A stretch of DNA of 40,451 nt from an uncultured Saprospiraceae bacterium. GTDB taxonomy: Bacteria; Bacteroidota; Bacteroidia; Chitinophagales; Saprospiraceae. Location: NCBI GenBank assembly GCA_937923465.1, contig CALDUB010000316.1, positions 1-40,451 on the forward strand, written 5' to 3'. Below are positions 9,502 to 21,000 of the stretch, in pieces. Numbering within the stretch: position 1 is the first letter of the stretch; the number at the start of each line of letters is the position of its first letter. The position numbers were made by a program, and so were the translations under genes. The notes beneath the pieces are model-generated. The model ran no database searches. It was given only the letters and a program-made list of their open reading frames with translations, and was not told the origin of the DNA.

Positions 9502-9690
9502 ATGAAAAAACGACGAGACCAATCGGATTGTACGAAGGCGGCCTTACGGCAAAAATTTAAACTAATTAGTGAAGAATTTAGCCCACCGCCAGGCTTGGAG
9601 TATACGATTTTACAACGTCTTGAAGACGAGAGAGTTGGTCCAGTAAGCAGTTTTTTAACAGGTATTCGCTACATCATTAAGCCGAATTAA
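9502..9690 (+). CDS. Small hypothetical protein (62 aa)
   Basis: Intact ORF in an intergenic space followed by a terminator hairpin; no family recognised. Confidence 0.5.
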   Translation: MKKRRDQSDCTKAALRQKFKLISEEFSPPPGLEYTILQRLEDERVGPVSSFLTGIRYIIKPN

Positions 9691-9720
9691 CATAGAGGAA
9701 ACTTCTTCGTACGAGAAAGA

Positions 9721-9756
9721 AACGCACAATCGACAGTACGCTGTCTTTTGTGCGTT
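9721..9756 (+). terminator. Stem-loop terminator
   Basis: AACGCACAA..GACAG tacg CTGTC..TTGTGCGTT downstream of ORF 9502-9690. Confidence 0.6.
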
Positions 9757-9800
9757 ATTCGTTTAAGGGGGGTAATGCTATTTAGCTTAACTATTTTTCA

Positions 9801-9820
9801 AATACCTACTTGTCGGTATT
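9801..9820. promoter_or_regulatory. Operator-like inverted repeat AATACC-N8-GGTATT
   Basis: AATACCTACTTGTCGGTATT, 20 bp upstream of a TACCTTTG (9841-9848) -7-like element; the same architecture occurs at 6422-6439 and 6524-6543. Confidence 0.45.
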
Positions 9821-10009
9821 AAGATTCTAAACATCTTTACTACCTTTGTGGCACAGTATTTTTTATTCCCTTTTGTGTTTCTATTAAAATTTTATTGGCA
9901 AATTTAGTTAAAGTGCCTTCAATTTACTTTTGCTATCCTGATTTATTGTCAATTCCCTCCTTTATCTTATTTCCCCTCTTTAATTTTTACCAAAACAAAG
10001 ACTTACAAA

Positions 10010-11086
10010 ATGGGTTCGAATATTAACCTTTACACCTTGCTCGCTCTTGTTTCTCTGCTGGCTTTTTCTTGCGAAAAGGAAATTGCGACGCCTGAGATTA
10101 CGGAAAATGCAAATGCTCTAACATTGGAGCAGCAGACAGATAATGCAATACAATATGCTCGTGTTCAGAATTATATGAATGATTTTATTACTAATTCATT
10201 TTCTGGAGCAGTCGCACAACCAGCGTTTTATGGTTTGAATATGGCTTCTACTCAAACTCCTTGTCCTGCCACAAGGTTATCGGAGAATGGAGATGTTTTA
10301 ACTATGGAATTTGGTAGCGAAGCGACAGCAGAAGGAGCATGTACAACACTTAATTATACACAAACAGGAGGGACTTTAGCCTTAAACAAAAACTTTTGTC
10401 CGAGTGTAAGCAGAACAAGAGGATGTCAGCCGGGCTCTTTAGAATTTGATAAATTTTATGTGCAAGGTTGCACAGTAGAGGCCATTCGTTCTAATGGCGA
10501 AGAACATTTGCATCCTATTTTTTACTCATTGGAAGATTGCCCAAATCTTGAGGAAGCTCCAGGTACTGACCCGGATGAATTTGTCAATTTCTCGTTTGGT
10601 GCTAGTGACAAGTGGAAGATGGAGTTGATAGACTCCAATGGAAAAGCAACAGTTTTTAATCCAATTGATAAACACAACGGTGCATTTATGAACGTCAAGG
10701 CACCGAATATTTTTGTAGACGAATTAAATTTTGAAGATTTGTATGATGCAAGTTATCACATTTCTCTTTTACGTCAGGGGAGTCACCATTTTAATCAAGT
10801 AAACTTTAAAGGCGCTGGTGAAAACGGAGAAGATTTGAAAATGCTAATAACAACTACAGAAGACTTGGTTTATACGCCTTATCAATGTGCAAATATTACT
10901 TCGGGTAAGATTTTGCTTATGGACCTAGATTGTAAGCCATTGATGTGCATCGATTATGGTGTAGGAATGGAGGAAAGAGATTCTGGCGAGTGTGATAATA
11001 TTGTGAAAATATGTCCTTGTGATGAAAATGGAAATGTGCTAACAGCATCTCGTGATTGTATGATTTCAAGTTGTTTGCCGATATAA
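10010..11086 (+). CDS. Hypothetical lipoprotein
   Basis: 358 aa; signal peptide with lipobox LLAFSC; Cys-rich; no recognised domain. Confidence 0.7.
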   Translation: MGSNINLYTLLALVSLLAFSCEKEIATPEITENANALTLEQQTDNAIQYARVQNYMNDFITNSFSGAVAQPAFYGLNMASTQTPCPATRLSENGDVLTMEFGSEATAEGACTTLNYTQTGGTLALNKNFCPSVSRTRGCQPGSLEFDKFYVQGCTVEAIRSNGEEHLHPIFYSLEDCPNLEEAPGTDPDEFVNFSFGASDKWKMELIDSNGKATVFNPIDKHNGAFMNVKAPNIFVDELNFEDLYDASYHISLLRQGSHHFNQVNFKGAGENGEDLKMLITTTEDLVYTPYQCANITSGKILLMDLDCKPLMCIDYGVGMEERDSGECDNIVKICPCDENGNVLTASRDCMISSCLPI

Positions 11087-11143
11087 AAATAATTTTGTCA
11101 AACTACTTTTTAGAGCGACATTTTGAACTGTTTTAAATCAAAT

Positions 11144-11181
11144 AAAAATGCCTTTCGTACTTGTTGCGAAAGGCATTTTTT
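11144..11181 (+). terminator. Rho-independent terminator
   Basis: AAAAATGCCTTTCG-tacttgttg-CGAAAGGCATTTTTT. Confidence 0.8.
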
Positions 11182-11305
11182 CGTTCGGCCTGATTTTTTC
11201 TAATATTTCATTAGCTAATGAAACAAAATATTCTTTTGAAAACTATACCTTTGTGGTGTTGTTACAAAATATAATTGTAAAAATATTCTAAAAAAAAGAA
11301 AGCAT

Positions 11306-11884
11306 TTGATGAGTGAAATTGAAAATCTACAGAAAAGATACAACGAGAAAAATAATATTTCAGAGATGAAAGGCAAAAAGACCATAGATTCAAAAACGGT
11401 CATGACGGAAATGATTATGCCCAATGATACGAACCCATTGGGTAATCTCATGGGAGGCAATCTATTGCGTTGGATGGATATCGTTGGTGGTATCTGTGCT
11501 GGAAAACACTGTGAAAAGCATACCGTGACAGCGTCTGTTGACCACGTATCTTTTGAAAAGCACATTAATCTTGGTGATGTGGTGACAATTGAAGCAGCAG
11601 TTACACGCGCCTTCAATACTTCAGTAGAAATCTATGTAGAAGTCTTTGCAGCAGATATCAAAGGTTATAATAGTCGCCGCTGCAATCATGCATACTTTAC
11701 TTTTGTTGCCTTAGACGATGACTCTATGAAGCCAACCAAAGTACCACCATTATTGCCTCTAACAGCTGACGAACAACAACGCTATGCTGGTGCGCTACGT
11801 CGCCGTGAAATGCGGTTGATACTAGCGGGAAGAATGAAGCCAGAGGAAGCAGGAGAGTTGCGTTCATTATTTACCGCAAGATAG
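11306..11884 (+). CDS. Acyl-CoA thioesterase (hotdog fold)
   Basis: MPNDTNPLGNLMGGNLLRWMDIVGGICAGKHCEKHTVTASVDHVSFEKHINLGDVVTIEAAVTRAFNTSVEIYVEV is typical of acyl-CoA hydrolases. Confidence 0.92.
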   Translation: MMSEIENLQKRYNEKNNISEMKGKKTIDSKTVMTEMIMPNDTNPLGNLMGGNLLRWMDIVGGICAGKHCEKHTVTASVDHVSFEKHINLGDVVTIEAAVTRAFNTSVEIYVEVFAADIKGYNSRRCNHAYFTFVALDDDSMKPTKVPPLLPLTADEQQRYAGALRRREMRLILAGRMKPEEAGELRSLFTAR

Positions 11885-11945
11885 TTTTTTAGTTGCCAGT
11901 TGTCGGTTACTTAATTAACGGTCAACCGAGAATTGGCAGCTAATT

Positions 11946-12380
11946 CTAATATTCTTCCGCGTCTTGTAATACATAAATAAAGCTATTCTTATCATTTTTA
12001 TTCATTCGTATCCTACCAGTAAAAGTCATACGTGTATCAGTCGCATAGCGCTTATAGTTTTCAGGTTTTACACGCAACAGAATAACGGTCTCAGGTCCCG
12101 CACCACCACAAAAAAAGCAAGAAGCATTCGGATTGCGTGAAAGTGCATAAGTCAATCCCATGGCATCAATCGGTATCAAATACCCCGATATATACACATC
12201 TGTACTATCCAGAGGCAATAATTCCTCACCAAAATCTGCCTGATTATAAGTCATAAAGTTCTCCTTATCCTCCATTTTTTTAATAGAGACATCTGCCAAC
12301 TGTTGCCAAGTCAAGCGCGACTGAGCAATAGTTGTATTTGGAAAGAAGAAAAAAGAGCAGAAAAGTAAGAGATATTTCAT
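11946..12380 (-). CDS. Secreted protein, DUF3299-like
   Basis: 144 aa with signal peptide; VYISGYLIPIDAMGLTYALSRNPNASCFFCGGAGPETVILL. Confidence 0.6.
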   Translation of the reverse strand: MKYLLLFCSFFFFPNTTIAQSRLTWQQLADVSIKKMEDKENFMTYNQADFGEELLPLDSTDVYISGYLIPIDAMGLTYALSRNPNASCFFCGGAGPETVILLRVKPENYKRYATDTRMTFTGRIRMNKNDKNSFIYVLQDAEEY

Positions 12381-12405
12381 CCAAAAAATTTATCTAACAT
12401 TTAAT

Positions 12406-12454
12406 AGTGCCAACGGCACGACAGCCTCCAGTCTTGTACGTAAGTGCAAGGATT
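12406..12454. repeat. 49-bp two-hairpin dispersed repeat, copy 1
   Basis: agtgccaacggcacgacagcctccagtcttgtacgtaagtgcaaggatt; 47/49 identical to 30165-30213 by eye. Confidence 0.8.
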
Positions 12455-12504
12455 TACACAACAAAGACGAAACCCTAACAATCAAAGTTACACCATCACA
12501 AAAA

Positions 12505-12538
12505 AAATCCCGCCCCGAAAATATTCGAAGCGGGATTT
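12505..12538 (-). terminator. icd terminator
   Basis: AAATCCCGC..GCGGGATTT with a T-run on the minus strand. Confidence 0.75.
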
Positions 12539-12585
12539 AAGTATTCATAGCTTATCAACTGACAACTGTCAATCAACAACTAATC

Positions 12586-13809
12586 TTACATATTAGCAAT
12601 GATTTCATCACCGAATTCAGAACACTTCAATAAAGTAGCATCTTTCATCAAACGGTCAAAATCATAAGTAACGCGTTTCTTACGTACTGCTGCTTTGATA
12701 CCTTTTTCAATCAACTTACCAGCTTTACCCCAACCCATGTAATCAAACATCATCACACCAGAAAGGATAACAGAAGAAGGATTTACTTTATCAAGACCAG
12801 CATACTTAGGCGCTGTACCGTGAGTCGCCTCAAATACTGCGATACCACTTTCGTAGTTGATATTTGCACCTGGAGCGATACCGATACCACCAACTGCAGC
12901 AGCCAATGCATCAGAAATGTAGTCACCGTTTAAGTTCAAAGTAGCGATATGGTCGTACTCTGCTGGGCGCAATAAGATTTGTTGCAAGAAAGCATCAGCA
13001 ATAACATCTTTGATGATGATTTCGCGACCTTTGTGCTCGATTACTTGCCAAGGTCCACCTTGGTAATCTTTTGCACCAAACTCATCTTTCGCCAATTGGT
13101 AACCCCATGATTTAAATGCACCTTCGGTGAATTTCATGATGTTTCCTTTGTGTACCAAAGTTACAGAAGTACAGTTTTTGTCTTTCAATGCATCTTTGAT
13201 AGTTGCACGAACCAAACGTTCAGTACCTTCTTTTGACACAGGCTTAACACCCAAAGAAGCAGTATCAGGGAAACGAATACCCGTCACACCCATTTCTTCG
13301 ATAAAGAATTTCTTTACTTTATCATTCTCTGGCGTACCATGCATATACTCGATACCAGCGTAGATATCTTCCGTGTTTTCACGGAAAATAGTCATGTTTA
13401 CCAAGTTAGGTTTCTTCACTGGAGAAGGAACACCACGGTACCATTTTACAGGACGTACACATGCGTACAAATCCAATTTTTGACGAATAGCAACGTTCAA
13501 AGAACGGATACCACCACCTACAGGAGTCGTCAAAGGACCTTTGATACCAACTAAATATTCGCTCAATGCATCCAAAGTTGCTTGTGGCAACCATTCACCT
13601 GTTTTGTCCATTGCTTTTTGACCAGCATAAACTTCTTTCCAGTGAATTTTTTTCTTTCCACCGTAAGCTTTCTCTACTGCTGCATCAAAAACACGTTGTG
13701 CTGCTGCCCAGATATCTGGTCCGATTCCGTCACCTTCGATAAAAGGAATAATTGGGTCATTGGGTACTTTTAATGACTCCTTCTTAATGGTAATTTTAGT
13801 TCCGCTCAT
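12586..13809 (-). CDS. icd: NADP-dependent isocitrate dehydrogenase
   Basis: 407 aa; [86 protein letters not shown]. Confidence 0.96.
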   Translation of the reverse strand: MSGTKITIKKESLKVPNDPIIPFIEGDGIGPDIWAAAQRVFDAAVEKAYGGKKKIHWKEVYAGQKAMDKTGEWLPQATLDALSEYLVGIKGPLTTPVGGGIRSLNVAIRQKLDLYACVRPVKWYRGVPSPVKKPNLVNMTIFRENTEDIYAGIEYMHGTPENDKVKKFFIEEMGVTGIRFPDTASLGVKPVSKEGTERLVRATIKDALKDKNCTSVTLVHKGNIMKFTEGAFKSWGYQLAKDEFGAKDYQGGPWQVIEHKGREIIIKDVIADAFLQQILLRPAEYDHIATLNLNGDYISDALAAAVGGIGIAPGANINYESGIAVFEATHGTAPKYAGLDKVNPSSVILSGVMMFDYMGWGKAGKLIEKGIKAAVRKKRVTYDFDRLMKDATLLKCSEFGDEIIANM

Positions 13810-14105
13810 TGATTAAAGCTATTTTATTTATTTAAGATACTAGATATTGGGATGTTAAACATTGAGTATTTTGTCAAAAAATCTAACATCTAATACCTAG
13901 TTTCTAACATCTGTTTGCTAATACAAAAGAAAGAAGCTAGTAAGCTCTTCCCGAAAATCGGCGCAAATGTATGCTTTTTAGCGCAAATATGAAAGGCGAA
14001 GGAGTGTATAAAACGGACATTTTTTGGATTATCGGCTTAATTAGTTAAATATTGGGGAGTAGGACTGACTGTTTAGAAGAAATAATTCCTTTAAAAACAT
14101 ATATC

Positions 14106-14138
14106 TTTTTGGAAAATAAGAAATACTTGTTAAATTTG
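14106..14138 (+). promoter_or_regulatory. Bacteroidota-type promoter (TTTTTG-N19-TAAATTTG)
   Basis: -33-like TTTTTG (14106-14111), 19-nt spacer, -7-like TAAATTTG (14131-14138); matches the TTTG/TAnnTTTG consensus. Confidence 0.5.
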
Positions 14139-15073
14139 TCTATTATTACACTATTCGCTATGTTTTATAACATACAAAAACGGTTTCCCTTACCTTAGTA
14201 TTTAAAGACATTCTCCCCCTATCTAAAAGATTTTTAAATCTGGACCTCTATTTTATATAGAGAGAGCCTAATATTTGCGCCTATTAATACATTTTTTATA
14301 TTATAATTTTCTGTAATTCAGTCAGTTAGGTAACTAATGCGGTTTTTGGTACAAATTTTGAAAATTTAACTTGAAAATGATTCAGTATGTCAGTCCCCCG
14401 TGACTTTATATGGTGAAAAATTAGAATACTTATTTTTTTGATAAAGAGTCAAATATGCCTTTTTGACAAAGGAATGTAGTTTTTCTTGATTTTTGAGCAT
14501 TAGAATTTTAGGAGGTTTCTGCAAAATAAAGCAGATGGATAGGGTAGATGTAAGTTTTAACAAACTAAATTTATTCTATAGCTAAGCATACTATTAATGA
14601 GATAAACACTAGCCAATGCTGTCAAAAATTACTCTATTCATTGAGCGATTTTTATTTGATTTCTTTTTATTTTCGAGAGCTATAGCCTTTCGAGATAACA
14701 AAAAAGAATCTACCAACGAGGCGCATCTTTTATCTTACCGAATTTTTTTTCAACACCAACTATTTCCAAGTAACATTACGAGATTTTAAAACAAAGGATT
14801 CTTGTTTGCCATAGCAAGCGAGACTTTTGTGTGTATAAACACATTTGAAATTGATTTAAGAAAAGTAATACAAGTAAATTTTAAATTTATTTTTATTTAA
14901 TTTTCCAGTGAATTTCTCCATGAAAATAAAGCTCTAACGAATTAGAACACCGTTTTAGCTCCGCTTTCAGACTATTAATGATTTTGGTAATAAGAGATGA
15001 AGATATTATAAGTCTAACATCTATATAACTCAAAATTTGGTTTGAATTTTTTGAACATATCAAATAAAGAAAG

Positions 15074-18000
15074 ATGAAGCGCTATTTACACTGCGTAATC
15101 AGTAACAAAAACAACTCTTTTATCAATAACAAAAGACGTACGGTCTGTGGCTTAGTGCTAGCAGCCGTTTTTTCCGTTTTTTCGTTATCGGCAAAATCAG
15201 TGTTTACTGACAATTACTCTACTAACCAAATCTGTACTTTTAACATTGAAAACGAAGGTGAGAAAGATTTTCTCCCCGTTGATATGTTGTCTTTGTCGGC
15301 TACTCCCGACCAGATTACAATGTTTCCGTCCTCAAGCAGTAATCCAACCAACTGCATTGCTGAAAATGGAACAATAATCATCTCGGCAGAAGGCTCGAAT
15401 ACTGATTTGTCTTTAGAGTATAGTATAGACGGAGGTACCACTTTTCAAGTTTCCAATTTCTTTGGAGATTTGAGCTCTGGAGTATACAACATTGTCGTAC
15501 GTTACGAGGATGATACTTGTCCTGTTAATGGCGAAGAAATAACATTATCACCAGTAACAGCACCTGTTGTCGTAAATATATCGGGAACAAATGTCACAAA
15601 CTGTGGACTAGATAATGGTTCTTTCTTTATCGATGCGACAGGAGACGGTGCCTTAGAGTTCAGTGTAGACAATGGTGCAAACTATGTTTTCAATGGCTTC
15701 TTTTCAAACTTGCCAGCAGGAGACTATATTATATTAGTGCGTTCTGCGGGAACAGATTGTGTATCTGCACCTGAGTTTCGTACAATTACAGAACCAATCT
15801 CGCCGACTTTTGGAACGGCAACACCAAGTAACTTAACAACTTGTACCGCAAATGACGGACAGATTGCCATGACTGCCTCTGGTGGTACTAATGGCAATTA
15901 TGAGTTTACTGTAGACGGTGGAGCTAGTTGGCAGTCTGCTGCGACTTTCATGGGACTGGGAGCAGGCGAGTATACACCTGGTGTACGTAATGCGGATGAT
16001 GATACATGTCCAGACTATGGGAGTGCTGTTACTTTGACAGCATCTGATGCACCTCAAATAAATACACCGACAGTATTTAATCCAAGTTCTTGTTTAGCGA
16101 ATGACGGTGTTATTACTATTAATATCAGCAACGGAGATGTAAATAATCTAGAGTTTTCCTTAGATAATGGTTTGAATTGGCAGGCTTCTAATACCTTTAA
16201 TGGTTTAGTCGGTGGAAATTATAGCGTCCGGGTACGAACAGTTGACCAAACTTGTTTTGTGTCTGGTTCTCCCGTTAGTTTACTAGGTGGTTTAGAGCCT
16301 AATATTGTAAGCGATTTTATTCAGCCAGTTAGCAATTGTGGTGCAAGTGACGGTATCATTACTGTTATTGTAGATAATGACGACGGTTCTTTTGAATATA
16401 GTATCGATAACGGAGCTACATTCCAAGGAAGTAACTCTTTCTCGGGTTTACCTTCAGGTTCTTATCCTGTTGTGGTTCGCGGTAATGACGGTTCTTGTCC
16501 CGTGAATGGACAAACTTATGAATTAACAGAGCCAGAGAGTCCAACTATTCAAAATGTTGTAGTTAATCAAGCCGCAGCATGTAGCGAAGAAAATTCAAGC
16601 ATCGTGATTACCGCTACAGGTGGTCAGGGTACTTATACATATAGCATTGATAATGGTATCAATTTCTTTTTCACGAATACATTTGAAAATGTAGGAGAAG
16701 GATTTTATGATGTCATTGTAAGAAATGCAAATGGAACTTGTCCTGTAAATCATACAGAGACAGTCGCAGTTTCAGAAATAGATGCGCCAACATTTAACGG
16801 TATTACAGCTTCTCCAGCATCCTCTTGTTTGACATCAGACGGTAGCATTAGCGTAAATTTACCAACAGGCGGCACAGGTTCTTATGAGTACAGTATTGAC
16901 AATGGTCTAAGTTGGCAGCCTTCTAATCTTTTTGGTGGCTTAGCTGCTGGAGATTACTTGTTAGGTATCAGAAACAGTGACGGAACTTGTCCTCTTTTAG
17001 AAAATGCAGCACAATTATTAAGCGCAGGTTCGGCAACAATTAATAATGTTGCACTTATCGACCCGAGTGATTGTGGTGAAATGGACGGAACAATCAGTGT
17101 AGATGCTTCTGGAGCAAATACTTATGAATATTCTCTTAACGGTGTTGACTTTCAAATTGAAAATACATTTAATGGCTTAGGTGCAGGTTCTTATACAGTG
17201 ACCGTACGTATCAACGACGGCTCTTGTCCTGTTACTAGTGACTTGATTACTTTATCAACAGATGGCGGAACGATTACGGGCATTTTCCCAACTAATCCAA
17301 CATCTTGTGATACTGCAAACGGCTCGATTTTAATTGAAGCTTCGGGTGAAAATATCGTTTATAGTCTAAATGGTGTTGATTTTCAAGCATCAGGCCTTTT
17401 CGAAAACTTGCCAGCAGGTTCTTACGAGATTAGCATTCGAAACGCAGACGGAACATGTACAGTTTTTGGTCCAACAGAGACATTAAGTTCTAGTGATGAA
17501 CCAGCTATTCCTACTTATTTTACAGAAAACCCAACAGGTTGTAACTTTTCAAATGGTAGTATCACGGTACTCGTTCAAAACGACGACGGTAGCTTCCAAT
17601 ATAGCATCGACGGCGGTGCAACATTCCAAAATAGCAACGCTTTCACTGATTTAGGTGGAGGTGAATACAATATTGTCGTGGCTTCATCTATTTGTCAAAC
17701 AAATGGCGGCGCGGTTTCTCTTATCGAACCAACGGAGCCAACTATTGGTACTCCAGACTTTCAAAATCCAAATTCATGTGATAGTAATGACGGTTCTATT
17801 GTTGTAACGGGAACAGGGGAAGGCGACTTAGAATTTTCAATTGACGGTGGATTGACTTGGCAGTTTTTCGGAACTTTTAATGGTTTAGATGCAGGTACAT
17901 ATACGCCTGCAGTTCGCAACCAGTTAATGGGAACTTGTCCAGTTATCGGAGATGCCATCTCTTTAACGACAGCAGACCAAGCAGCTATCACAGATGTGTC

Positions 18001-21000
18001 AATTACAAATCCTTCGGGCTGTGGCGCGACAGATGGCTCTATTTCTGTAACTGCTGCTGCTGGAACAGGAACTTATGAGTATAGCATTAACGGCGGTACA
18101 ACTTACCAGTCAGAAAATACTTTTGACGGATTAACAGTTGGTACCTACGATGTGGTTGCTCGCAATGCAGACGGTACTTGTAGTTCTACTTCAGAATTAA
18201 CGCAATTAACAGCTGTTGGCGCACCATTCGTGGAAGCACCATTAGCAACACAGCCTTCAACATGTGGCGCAAATGACGGAATTATTGTCATTACAGCTTC
18301 ACAAGGGTCTGGTACGTTTGAATATAGTATCAATGGTGGAAACACTTACAGTGCAAATAATGCATTTACAAGTTTAGACGCAGGAACATATTCTGTTTTT
18401 GTAAGAAACACAGACGGTACTTGTGCTGTCAATGCGGGTACGGTGGAATTAAGCTCAACAGATAGTCCAACCTTAAATCCAACTTTCTCACAAGGAACAA
18501 CAGATTGTAATGGCGTAGCTGACGGTTTAATTACTATTTTAGCTAGTAATGATGATGGTACATTTGACTATAGTATCGACGGCGGAATTACTTTCCAAGC
18601 CAGCAATCAATTTACAGCTGTAGCCGCTGGTACTTATAATGTAGTGGTTAGAAAAGGCGGTTCAGCTTGTCAAGTAAGTGGCGAAAGCATTACGATAGCA
18701 GAGCCAGTTAGACCGAGTTTGGTCTCGGCTACACCAAATGAAGCAACATGTGGACTGTCAGACGGTACCCTTGTTATTGAAGCTGAAGGTGGATTACCTG
18801 CCTACGAATTCACGATTGACGGAGGCGCAACTTGGGATGTAAGCAATTCATTCGAAGGTCTGCCAGCAGGTTCGTATATCGTAGGTGTACGTAATGCCGA
18901 TAGCGCATGTAGCACTATTGGAGAAGATGCTGTCATCATTACAGAAAATGATATTCCAACATTTGGAGGTGCTATAGGTGAAAACCCAACAGGTCCAGGT
19001 ACAAATAACGGAACAATTTCAGTTACTGCAACGGCATGTGGCAGTAATACTTTAGAATACTCAATTGACGGCGGACTAAACTGGCAAACAAGTAGCTTTT
19101 TCGGTATGTTGCCTCCAGGTACTTACCAAGTAGAAGTGCGCAATGTTGGCGGAACAGAATTCATCGGAAACTTTGAAGTTGTTTTGATAGAGCCAGACGC
19201 ATCTGCCTGTGCAGAACTCGTAGGTATTTTCTCTGTAGACCCAACGACGACGACTTCAAATGATGGTAGTATAACTATCAGCATTTTTGGTGACGACTCT
19301 ATGCTTCAGTATAGTATTGACGGTGGTTTGACTTTTAGTTCTACTGGAATATTTGAAAATCTTGGAGTGGGAGAGTATCAACCATTCATCCAAAATACAG
19401 ACGGAACTTGTCAAGAAGCAGGCAACCTTGTTGATTTAGCAGCAAATGGTGACGGTACAGTCATTGTAACGGCAGACTTTGTCAATCCTGCTGACTGTGG
19501 AACAACAAATGGTTCTATAACGATTACTGGGCCACTTGAGTTCGGATATCTTTATACGATTGACGGAATTGATTACCAAGCAAGTCCAAGTTTTGCAGGA
19601 TTAGGAGCAGGTTCTTATACTGTTTCGGCATTGAATATTTTGACAGATGAAGAAATATTCTTGGCAAGTAATCCTGTAGTTTTAACTATCTCAGGAGGTC
19701 CAGAAGCAACGACTTCTTTTACTAATCCTGGTTGTGGAACAGCAGACGGTTCAATTACTTTCTCTCCAAGCAACGGTTCAGATTTTGAATATAGCATTGA
19801 CGGCGGTACGACTTGGTCTACTATGACTAGTTTTGATGCTTTAGACGCGGGTGATTATAGCCCAGCAGTGCGCAATGGAGACGGTACATGTGAGACTGTA
19901 TTAGCAACGATTAGTTTAGTACAGACAGGAACTGTTTCTGTTTCTGCGATTGACGCGACAGATATCGGCTGTGGTATGACCTTCGGTAGTATTACAATTA
20001 CTGCTGGCGGAGGAAATGGTAACCTTGAATACAGTATTAACGGCGGTACATCTTGGCAAGCAAATAATAACTTTACGAATTTAGCAGCTGGAACTTACGA
20101 TATCTCCGTAAGAAATGCAGACGGAACTTGTGAAACTGCAGGTGGTCAAGCTGAAATTCAAACGATTAGCGGTTTATCTATTGATGATATCCAAACTATG
20201 GCAATTGGTTGTGGAGAAACAACTGGTGCATTGACTATCACGGCATCTGGCGCAGATAATATTTTATATAGTATCGACGGCGGTGCAAATTTCTCACCAT
20301 TTGGTACATTTAACGATTTGCCAGTTGGTACATACACAATAGTCGTACAAGACGCGGCAGGTATTTGTGTCACACAAGGTGGAGAAGTCGTTGTAATGAA
20401 TACAGGAGGAGAAGACGTAGAAATTGAAGGTGTCACGATTAATGACCCTAGTGGTTGTGCTATTCCTGACGGTCAAATTATCGTTGACGTTAATAATGTT
20501 AATAATTTAGAATTCAGCATTGACGGTGGTATCAACTACCAAACGAATAATACTTTCACTGGTTTAGCAGAAGGTCAATACAATGTATTTGTAAGAAATG
20601 CAGACGGAAGTTGTGCAGCAGCTTATGCCTTAAATCCTGTTCAATTGACAAATGACGGTCAGTTGTTGTTTCAAGAAACTTCAATCACAGTTAATGTTGC
20701 AGACCTTTCCGATGACGGTAAAGTTTGTGTGCCAGCACCGATTGGACAGTTAGTTGCTTACAATTTAGTTTTAAATGGAGTAGATTACACGCAGCAGCTT
20801 TTGGGTTGTGACGAGGTGACTCTTACTTCTTACAATGGTAGTGTATTTGACGACGGAATGGGACCATACATGATTGAATCGTGGGTTTGTAACGGCGATG
20901 ATTTCAGTGGTCAAGTACAAGATTTAGAAGATTTACGCAACCAATTAAATATTTGGGACCCAACAGGAGACTGGAATATCATTAGTCCAAACTCTTTATT

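Noticed and set aside
11246-11253. TACCTTTG as the thioesterase promoter
   Set aside because: The -7 match is good, but I found no -33 element at the expected 19-21 nt spacing, so I did not list it as a feature.
12406-12454. 49-bp repeat as a tRNA or riboswitch
   Set aside because: Too short, with no cloverleaf or aptamer signature; two simple hairpins fit a REP-like element better.
15340-20645. Sequencing or assembly duplication as the cause of the giant gene's repeats
   Set aside because: Repeats are strongly diverged at DNA and protein level, and the frame stays open over 11 kb.
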